DNA from: Synechococcus sp. PL34863bin_39
GTDB lineage: Bacteria > Cyanobacteriota > Cyanobacteriia > PCC-6307 > Cyanobiaceae
DNA: 12,660 nt
NCBI GenBank assembly: GCA_011523155.1
Contig: WTHL01000322.1
Location: 1 to 12,660 of the forward strand
Reading direction: 5' to 3'
Part shown: one piece after another, positions 7,430 to 12,660 of the stretch
Layout: every line of letters starts with the position of its first letter
How positions within the stretch are numbered: the stretch's first letter is position 1
The notes under the pieces: generated by a model
Database searches by the model: none
What the model was told of the DNA's origin: nothing
Seen by the model: the letters and a program-made list of their open reading frames with translations, nothing else
Program-made: the position numbers and the translations under genes

Positions 7430-8431
7430 TCAGTTCTGCTGCAGCCATCCAGCTGCGTCGCAGGCGTGATAAGTGAGGATCAGATCGGCACCGGCGCGCT
7501 TGAAACTGAGAAGGGTTTCCAGAACGACGGCCCGTTCATCGATCCAGCCCCGTTCAGCGGCTGCTTTCACCATCGAGTACTCACCACTGACGTTGTAGGC
7601 GGCGATGGGCAGCTCCGACTCCTCCCGCAGGCGGTGAATGATGTCGAGGTAAGCCAGTCCGGGCTTGACCATCATGATGTCGGCACCTTCCTGCTCATCC
7701 AGCTGGGCCTCGGTGATGGCCTCGCGGGCGTTGGCGGGATCCATCTGATAGGTGTCCTTGTTCGTGGGGATCGGCTTGCTGCCGGCCTCCCGGGGAGCGG
7801 AATCCAGTGCCTCGCGGAACGGTCCGTAATAGGCCGAGGAGTACTTGGCGGTGTAACTGATGATTCCGACGTGCTCGTAACCGGCGTCATCCAGGGCCTC
7901 GCGAATGGCGCCGACCCGGCCATCCATCATGTCGCTGGGGCCGATCAGATCCGCACCGGCCTCGGCCTGCATCACCGCCTGACGGCAGAGCAGCTCGATG
8001 GTTTCGTCGTTGAGAACAACACCGTCCTGGCTGACGATGCCGTCGTGACCATCGCAGGAGTAAGGGTCAAGGGCCACATCCGTCATGATCGCCATCTCGG
8101 GCAGATCCCTCTTCAGCTGGCGGATCGCACGGGGAATGAGACCATCGGGGTTGAAACACTCCGCTCCGTTCTCGGTCTTGAGGGTCTCGGAGACCTTGGG
8201 GAACAGCACCACGCAGCGGATACCGAGATCCCAGGCCCGCTTCACCTCCGCACTGAGCTGATCAAGGCTCCAGCGGAACGCTCCGGGCATGGCGCCGATC
8301 GGCTGCACATCAGCGCCCTCATGCACAAACAGGGGATAGATGAAATCAGACGGCTGGAGAACGTTCTCACGCACCATCGACCGCAGGGCTGGGGTCCGGC
8401 GCAGGCGACGCGGGCGGTAGGTGAGCTCCAT
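7430..8431 (-). CDS. hemB: Delta-aminolevulinic acid dehydratase (porphobilinogen synthase)
   Basis: Condenses two 5-aminolevulinate molecules into porphobilinogen, the first common tetrapyrrole step towards haem, chlorophyll and phycobilins. ATG at 8431 gives 333 residues; a TTG directly before it is less likely. The two Schiff-base lysines are Lys196 (SYTAKYSSAYYGPF) and Lys256 (MMVKPGLAYLD). In the metal loop TDVALDPYSCDGHDG, the three cysteines that hold zinc in E. coli are replaced by Ala120, Asp122 and Asp130, as in plant and cyanobacterial Mg-dependent enzymes; the Cys at 126 is not a ligand position. The substrate-binding YNVSGEYSM is at 279-287. It lies 41 bp after the DnaJ gene. TACGAT 26 nt before the start (8463-8458) could be a -10 box, so hemB might have its own promoter. 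Confidence 0.97.
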   Translation of the reverse strand: MELTYRPRRLRRTPALRSMVRENVLQPSDFIYPLFVHEGADVQPIGAMPGAFRWSLDQLSAEVKRAWDLGIRCVVLFPKVSETLKTENGAECFNPDGLIPRAIRQLKRDLPEMAIMTDVALDPYSCDGHDGIVSQDGVVLNDETIELLCRQAVMQAEAGADLIGPSDMMDGRVGAIREALDDAGYEHVGIISYTAKYSSAYYGPFREALDSAPREAGSKPIPTNKDTYQMDPANAREAITEAQLDEQEGADIMMVKPGLAYLDIIHRLREESELPIAAYNVSGEYSMVKAAAERGWIDERAVVLETLLSFKRAGADLILTYHACDAAGWLQQN

Positions 8432-8472
8432 CAAGGGGGCACAGTCAGGTGCCGGCGATCGTAGGCGTTGCT

Positions 8473-9495
8473 TCAGATCCGGGCGGACTGGAGCCAGCGG
8501 TCACGGGGGTCACTGGAACGGGCCTGCCGCAACTGCTGCAACAGGGCCTGCTCCTGGTCGCTCCAACGCTCCGGCAATTGCAGGCTGAGCGTCAGGAGCA
8601 GATCACCACGGCTGGTTCGGGACGGCCAGCCCTTGCCCTTGAGACGCAGCGTCCGGCCCGGCGACGTCCCCGCCGGGATGGTGACATCCGCCTCCCCATC
8701 TGGCGTCATCACGGTGACCGAGCCACCGAGGGCAAGCTCATCCAGGGAGACAGGCAGGTCAGCACGGAGCTGATCCGCCTCGAGGCGCCAGACGGGATGG
8801 GACTGAACCTCAAGGTTGAGGTAGAGGTCGCCGCGACGGCCCGTCCCGGGCTGCAGATTGCCCTTGCCTTTGAGACGCAGACGGGAACCATTCTTCACAC
8901 CGGCAGGAATGCGCACCTGCACACGCTCATCATTGACGGAAAGCGTCCGCTCGCCACCACGGAACGCCTCCTGAAAGGAGACCTTCACTGCGGCTTCCGC
9001 ATCGAGGTTCACCGGCTGACGCGGCGCAGCAGATGTGCGGGCACCTCCAGGGAAACCACCGCCTGCGAACGGACTGCCCGCGAAGCCTCCGCCAGGGAAT
9101 CCCGACCCTGAGGCAAAGCCCCCGGGGAACCCACCTCCGAATCCAGGGCCGCCTGCGGCGGGACCGCCGAACCGACCAAGCAGATCATTGATGAAGTCGT
9201 CAAAGTTGCCGTAACGACCGAAGTCGACATCCACACCCGCACCGCCTGGCGCTGAGCCTCCCTGATTCCAGTACTGCCCGAACTGTTCGTAACGCCTGCG
9301 TTTCTCGGGGTCGGACAGAACCTCATAGGCCTCGCTCACCTCCTTGAACCGGGCCTCTGCCTCCGCGTTCCCAGGGTTCACATCAGGGTGGCATTCGCGG
9401 GCCAGCTTGCGAAACGCGCGTTTGATCGTGTCGGCATCAGCGCCTCGATCTACCCCAAGCACCTTGAAATAGTCGCGATAACCGGTGCCGGCCAT
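8473..9495 (-). CDS. DnaJ-family co-chaperone lacking the zinc finger (DnaJ type II / CbpA-like)
   Basis: J-domain co-chaperone that delivers clients to DnaK and stimulates its ATPase. ATG 9495 (340 residues) is preferred over GTG 9501 because AGGGAG lies five nt before the ATG and would overlap the GTG. J domain about 6-73 with the HPD triad at 36-38 ([10 protein letters not shown]). A Gly/Phe-rich linker spans about 108-152 with repeated FPGG and FAGG units. Two C-terminal substrate-binding beta domains follow (about 160-240 and 241-312), each with an IPAG motif (196-199 and 273-276) and an LRLKGKG motif (207-213 and 284-290). The four CxxCxGxG zinc repeats of true DnaJ are absent, so it belongs with CbpA and Sis1-like proteins. 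First in a minus-strand run with hemB, and divergent from the thioredoxin-like gene. Confidence 0.95.
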   Translation of the reverse strand: MAGTGYRDYFKVLGVDRGADADTIKRAFRKLARECHPDVNPGNAEAEARFKEVSEAYEVLSDPEKRRRYEQFGQYWNQGGSAPGGAGVDVDFGRYGNFDDFINDLLGRFGGPAAGGPGFGGGFPGGFASGSGFPGGGFAGSPFAGGGFPGGARTSAAPRQPVNLDAEAAVKVSFQEAFRGGERTLSVNDERVQVRIPAGVKNGSRLRLKGKGNLQPGTGRRGDLYLNLEVQSHPVWRLEADQLRADLPVSLDELALGGSVTVMTPDGEADVTIPAGTSPGRTLRLKGKGWPSRTSRGDLLLTLSLQLPERWSDQEQALLQQLRQARSSDPRDRWLQSARI

Positions 9496-9593
9496 GGCCA
9501 CTCCCTGGCCCGCAGGCCCTGCTGCAATTCAGTGTCCCAGGTTCCCGCAGCTGAAGACGCCGCCCCGATGGAGGGAAGCCCGAACGTTGGCGA

Positions 9594-9599
9594 TAGGGT
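9594..9599 (+). promoter_or_regulatory. Candidate -10 element for the thioredoxin-like gene
   Basis: TAGGGT lies 25 nt before the ATG at 9625. If real, transcription would begin after the alternative ATG at 9568, supporting the shorter protein. No -35 hexamer is recognisable. Confidence 0.28.
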
Positions 9600-9624
9600 C
9601 GAGGCAACGACTTCGAGATCTGGG

Positions 9625-10017
9625 ATGGGTCACTGGGCGATCACCGCACTCAGCGCCGCACTCGCCGTCGGCGCAGGCCCCACCTTGGCCGGCCCTGGCC
9701 TCAACCCCGGAGGGTCTGAAGGCGACTCGACACCGGCACAGCGCCAGCTGGCGGAGCAACTGAACAAGGCTGGACTGAAGTATTACGGGTCCTGGCGATG
9801 CCCGGCCTGTCAGTACCAGGGGCGCCTGTTCGGGACTCCAGCCGTGGAGTCGCTCCCCTATGTGGAATGCGCCCGGCCGCAGAGCCTGCCTGCGCAGCAC
9901 CAGGCCTGCCTGGACGCCCGGATCATGGGCTTCCCCACCTGGATCCATCCCTCGGGGGAACGGCGTGTGGGGGTTCAGTCCCTTGATGAACTTCGCGACT
10001 GGGTTGCCACCCCCTGA
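9625..10017 (+). CDS. Exported thioredoxin-fold protein resembling the VKOR C-terminal domain
   Basis: Likely thiol oxidoreductase on the far side of a membrane (periplasm or thylakoid lumen). Start at ATG 9625 (130 residues) puts a short hydrophobic leader at 4-22 (ITALSAALAVGAG) ending in a possible LAG cleavage or anchoring site; ATG 9568 would add 19 residues containing Arg and Glu. The mature part has the active site GSWRCPACQYQ with Cys59 and Cys62, then LFG, then PYVEC with Cys82, then Cys95, and GFPTW at 102-106 with cis-Pro104. This W-C-P-x-C, VEC, C, G-x-PTW order is that of the thioredoxin domain fused behind cyanobacterial VKOR, which forms disulfides in exported proteins. Here there are no four membrane helices, so the VKOR half must be elsewhere or replaced. 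Divergent from dnaJ across 129 bp; the SulP gene follows after 84 bp. Confidence 0.85.
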   Translation: MGHWAITALSAALAVGAGPTLAGPGLNPGGSEGDSTPAQRQLAEQLNKAGLKYYGSWRCPACQYQGRLFGTPAVESLPYVECARPQSLPAQHQACLDARIMGFPTWIHPSGERRVGVQSLDELRDWVATP

Positions 10018-10101
10018 TCGGAACCTGTTGGTCGCCAAGCGATGACCTGGTGCGGACAACCATGGCGCTCCATTCACAATGAAGTAGCAACGGCCTGCGG
10101 C

Positions 10102-11781
10102 ATGCCAGCCCCACAACGGCGTCAGCTCATTCACGGCTGGACCCTGCAGCATTGGCGTGGCGACCTGCTGGGGGGCATCACTGCCGCTGTCGTCGCTCTG
10201 CCCCTGGCTCTTGCCTTCGGGAATGCCGCCCTCGGGCCCGGCGGAGCGATCTACGGCCTATACGGCGCGATCGTCACCGGCTTTCTGGCAGCCCTTCTGG
10301 GTGGCACCCCCGCCCAGGTCAGTGGACCGACCGGACCGATGAGCGTGACGGTCGCCGGGGTGGTGAGCAGCCTCGTGGCGGTCGGCGTCGACGAGCGGCT
10401 CGGCAATGGAAACCTGCTGCCACTGGTGATGGCGGCCGTGGTGTGCGGAGGCCTGTTCCAGGTTCTGTTCGGCCTGCTGAAGCTCGGGCGCTACATCACG
10501 ATGGTGCCCTACTCCGTGGTCTCCGGTTTCATGTCGGGGATCGGGGTGATCATCCTCTTGATCCAGATCGGCCCCCTGCTTGGGATTCCGTCGTCTGGGG
10601 GCGTGGTCCATTCGCTGGCTGATGTCTTCAGCGGCTTCAGGCCGCACCCAGGGGCCCTGGCCATTGGCCTGATGACCTTGGCTGTGGTGTTTCTCACCCC
10701 GAAACGGCTCAGCCAGGTCATCCCATCGCCACTGCTGGCCCTGGTGCTGATCACCCCACTGTCGTTCGCCCTGTTCAGTGATGAACGGCTGAGCAGCCTC
10801 GGATGGACCCCTTTGCCTCGCATCGGAACGATCCCGGCAGGTGGATTGCGTCTGGTGATGCCTGACTGGGGACAGCATCTGCCGCTGCTGCTCCGGGCCG
10901 GCGTGGTGCTGGCCCTGCTTGGCTCGATCGACTCCCTGCTCACCTCCCTCGTGGCCGACAACATCGGCCAGAGCCGTCATCACTCCAACCGCGAACTCGT
11001 GGGTCAGGGACTTGGCAACACGATGGCAGGGCTGATGGGAGGGCTTCCCGGCGCGGGCGCGACCATGCGCACCGTGATCAACATCAAATCGGGCGGCCGC
11101 ACCCCTCTCGCGGGGATGACGCATTCCGTGGTGCTGCTGGTGCTGCTGCTTGGAGCAGGCCCCCTGGCCGAAGGGATTCCAACCGCCCTGCTGGCAGGGA
11201 TTCTGATCAAAGTGGGGCTGGACATCATCGACTGGGGGTTTCTCCGCAGGGCTCACCGCCTCTCACTCAAAACGGCCCTGGTGATGTGGGGAGTGCTGTT
11301 GCTGACCGTGTTCTGGGATCTGATCGGCGCTGTTCTGATCGGGATGTTCGTGGCCAACCTGCTGACGATCGAATCGCTCACGGCCCACCAGCTGGCCGGC
11401 ATGGGAAGTCCCGACCGTGACGCCCTGCCTGTCAGGGAACAGCAGCTGCTCGATCAGTGCGGCGATGCCGTGATGCTGTTCTCGCTGCAGGGGCCACTCA
11501 GCTTCGGGGCCGCGAAGGGCATCAGCGAAAGGATGACGCTGGTTCGTCAATACCGGGTGTTGATCCTGGATATCCGCGGAGTTCCGCATCTCGGCGTGAC
11601 GGCCACCCTGGCCATCGAGCGCATCGCCGAGGAAGCCAAGAGCAATCACAGGAAGCTCCTGGTGGCTGGAGCCAAGGGCAAAGTGCGGGAACGCCTGCAG
11701 CAATTCGGGATCGAGGGCCTTTGCGAGAGCCGCCATGAGGCACTGACCTGTGCCAGCACCTGGCTGGCAGAGCTGAACTGA
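10102..11781 (+). CDS. SulP-family anion permease with STAS domain, BicA-like
   Basis: Inner-membrane permease, most likely sodium-dependent bicarbonate uptake as for BicA, though sulfate remains possible. ATG 10102 (559 residues) fits the family; ATG 10042 would add 20 residues unlike other members. Membrane region about 22-425 with around 14 hydrophobic segments, including ALPLALAFG (32-40), the SulP motif GGTPAQVSGPTGPM (67-80) and GGLPGAGATMRT (313-324). Asp277 and Thr281 in SIDSLLTS, and Thr321 in GAGATMR, have the same mutual spacing (4 and 44) as BicA Asp258, Thr262 and Thr302, which line the sodium and bicarbonate sites; I recall those numbers from the PCC 6803 structure. A cytoplasmic STAS domain (about 450-555) carries LQGPLSFG and LDIRGVPHLGVTA. 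It follows the thioredoxin-like gene, 84 bp away, with no clear promoter between. Confidence 0.92.
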   Translation: MPAPQRRQLIHGWTLQHWRGDLLGGITAAVVALPLALAFGNAALGPGGAIYGLYGAIVTGFLAALLGGTPAQVSGPTGPMSVTVAGVVSSLVAVGVDERLGNGNLLPLVMAAVVCGGLFQVLFGLLKLGRYITMVPYSVVSGFMSGIGVIILLIQIGPLLGIPSSGGVVHSLADVFSGFRPHPGALAIGLMTLAVVFLTPKRLSQVIPSPLLALVLITPLSFALFSDERLSSLGWTPLPRIGTIPAGGLRLVMPDWGQHLPLLLRAGVVLALLGSIDSLLTSLVADNIGQSRHHSNRELVGQGLGNTMAGLMGGLPGAGATMRTVINIKSGGRTPLAGMTHSVVLLVLLLGAGPLAEGIPTALLAGILIKVGLDIIDWGFLRRAHRLSLKTALVMWGVLLLTVFWDLIGAVLIGMFVANLLTIESLTAHQLAGMGSPDRDALPVREQQLLDQCGDAVMLFSLQGPLSFGAAKGISERMTLVRQYRVLILDIRGVPHLGVTATLAIERIAEEAKSNHRKLLVAGAKGKVRERLQQFGIEGLCESRHEALTCASTWLAELN

Positions 11782-11888
11782 TCAGCCGATCGCCAGGGAA
11801 CATTCAGCCCCTTTTCAGCTGGTCCTCGGGGGACGCAAAGCTCTGATGACCCGACAAGGCGGAGCCTGGGATCAGCAAGCCCACACCC

Positions 11889-12017
11889 ATGAACCGACTG
11901 CACGAAGGCCTGATTGCGCTCCTCATGGGTGGCGTTCTTCTCACCCCGGTGCTGCTGGTAACGACATTGCTGCCGAACCCGCACGCACCGGTTGCCTCTG
12001 TGGCGCACCAGCACTGA
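11889..12017 (+). CDS. Candidate 42-residue single-pass membrane peptide
   Basis: Short frame from ATG 11889 to TGA. After MNRLHEG comes one strongly hydrophobic helix (8-29, LIALLMGGVLLTPVLLVTTLL), then a Pro- and His-containing tail ending VASVAHQH. An Arg before and a polar tail after the helix fit an N-in small membrane protein. Third codon positions are rich in G and C, as in neighbouring genes. There is no strong ribosome binding site. It lies 107 bp beyond the SulP gene on the same strand. Function unknown. If it is not real, 11782-12285 is a 504-bp non-coding gap with no other gene I can support. Confidence 0.45.
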   Translation: MNRLHEGLIALLMGGVLLTPVLLVTTLLPNPHAPVASVAHQH

Positions 12018-12257
12018 CAAGACAAATTGAAAAGCCGATGTGATTCAACGCACAGCAGAACCGATGCGATCGAGCTGAAATCGAGCGTCCCACGGTTTGT
12101 TCCGATGCCGACAGCTCCCTGGAGACCCGCCCAGGACATCATGATTTGCCTTTGCCTTCAAAGCCTGCTGATTGGAGGTTTTCACCTGGGACAACAGATC
12201 GCTGAGTCACCCACAACTGTCCAACACCCCTGGGACGAGGGCCGGCCGGCGGCTCTC

Positions 12258-12263
12258 TAGGCT
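12258..12263 (+). promoter_or_regulatory. Candidate -10 element for the 67-residue membrane protein
   Basis: TAGGCT, a TAnnnT-form box, 22 nt before the GTG start at 12286. It lies at the end of a GC-rich stretch (GGCCGGCCGGCGG) with no obvious -35 box. Confidence 0.38.
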
Positions 12264-12285
12264 GGCTGTTCCCCGACACAGTTCC

Positions 12286-12489
12286 GTGAATCCCAAACAG
12301 GTTGGGGCCTTGAGGCGGGCCGGAATCTATTTCGTTGTCGGATACGGCGGACTTGCCGTGATTAACAACAGCGGGATCGAACCCGATCAGATGTGGATTG
12401 CCTATCTACCACTTTTCGTGTTGGTTTATCTGTTCGCCCGCTGGGCGGATGCCAAAATCGCATCCCGTGGCGAAAACAAAAAGCCTTGA
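12286..12489 (+). CDS. Small two-helix membrane protein, 67 residues
   Basis: I do not recognise a named family. The start is taken as GTG 12286, since a -10-like TAGGCT lies 22 nt upstream and residues before it (SRLAVPRHSS) look non-coding; ATG 12172 would give 105 residues. Two hydrophobic segments, 13-26 (GIYFVVGYGGLAVI) and 37-51 (WIAYLPLFVLVYLFA), are separated by a short polar turn, NNSGIEPDQM. Basic residues flank the first (KQVGALRRA) and follow the second (ARWADAKIASRGENKKP), so both ends probably face the cytoplasm. Size and layout recall the many small cyanobacterial membrane proteins attached to photosynthetic or transport complexes, but nothing here identifies a partner. No gene on either side is close enough to suggest an operon. 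Confidence 0.72.
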   Translation: MNPKQVGALRRAGIYFVVGYGGLAVINNSGIEPDQMWIAYLPLFVLVYLFARWADAKIASRGENKKP

Positions 12490-12660
12490 AACCCGAAAGC
12501 CCGAGGTCTTCAGAGGCGAAGGAACTTAAATATTAATGATTAATGAAATGGCTGTGAGCCTCGACTAACAGGACAAATAAAGTTTGACTTAGGAACGAAT
12601 CAAACCGAACAGAGGATTCAAGGGGAGGTCGCAAACCACGACGTTGTCAGGCCGTCAATC
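12490..12660. other. AT-rich non-coding right end
   Basis: No gene can be supported. Base composition drops sharply from the GC-rich norm, especially 12525-12600, where ATTAATGATTAAT (12532-12544) repeats ATTAAT around one G. On the minus strand a frame runs in from the window edge to a TGA at 12620-12618 (13 codons), which could be the tail of a gene beyond the edge, but is too short to judge. The stretch may be regulatory for the next gene. Confidence 0.5.

Noticed and set aside
7346..8464. A 372-codon plus-strand frame opposite hemB
   Set aside because: Shadow of hemB. Its protein has no family signature and it spans the gaps on both sides of the real gene.
10258..11256. A 332-codon minus-strand frame opposite the SulP gene
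   Set aside because: Gln/His/Gly-rich translation, typical of the antisense of a membrane protein gene; no start signal.
12141..12260. A 39-codon frame, ATG to TAG, before the 67-residue gene
   Set aside because: It has an AGGA four nt ahead, but the Cys-rich start and polar tail show no clear domain or membrane helix and nothing else supports it.
12618..12660. Possible 3' end of a minus-strand gene at the window edge
   Set aside because: Only 13 open codons are visible; all frames here are open for a similar length, so it cannot be told from chance.

Overview
The window most likely comes from a marine picocyanobacterium of the Synechococcus/Cyanobium group. The evidence is a short CP12 ending in the GAPDH-binding signature, a HemB of the aspartate-rich (Mg-type) photosynthetic class, a BicA-like SulP permease, a redox protein resembling the thioredoxin part of cyanobacterial VKOR, and compact GC-rich coding DNA. 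Most genes are housekeeping. No rRNA, tRNA, transposase, integrase or CRISPR array was recognised.

Layout. Bases 1-1057 (+) hold the 3' two-thirds or less of an ABC-F ATPase (Uup type) cut by the window edge. It overlaps tail-to-tail with an unrecognised 159-residue protein (1517-1038, -). That gene is divergent from cp12 (1678-1896, +). Then come a 60-residue protein (2157-1975, -) and obgE (3218-2229, -). A lone MalK/UgpC-type ABC ATPase (3279-4508, +) diverges from obgE across 60 bp and converges on mutS2, with the two stop codons overlapping.

From 9495 down to 4505 four genes lie head to tail on the minus strand: a zinc-finger-less DnaJ protein, hemB, a glyoxalase/VOC protein and mutS2. 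Gaps are 41, 110 and 10 bp, so glo-mutS2 is very probably co-transcribed and the others may be. Divergent from dnaJ are a secreted thioredoxin-fold protein (9625-10017, +) and a SulP permease (10102-11781, +). The right end (11782-12660) is sparse: a candidate 42-residue membrane peptide, a 67-residue two-helix membrane protein, and an AT-rich non-coding tail.

How the genes work together. Three touch carbon fixation or photosynthetic physiology: CP12 (redox control of the Calvin cycle), the SulP permease (probable bicarbonate uptake) and HemB (tetrapyrroles for chlorophyll, haem and bilins). ObgE, Uup and DnaJ serve ribosomes and protein folding, and MutS2 acts on DNA branches or collided ribosomes. 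I found no clearly new multi-gene system. The items most worth checking are the one-disulfide CP12, the arginine-rich insert in the lone MalK-type ATPase, the stand-alone VKOR-type thioredoxin, and the small membrane proteins near the right edge.
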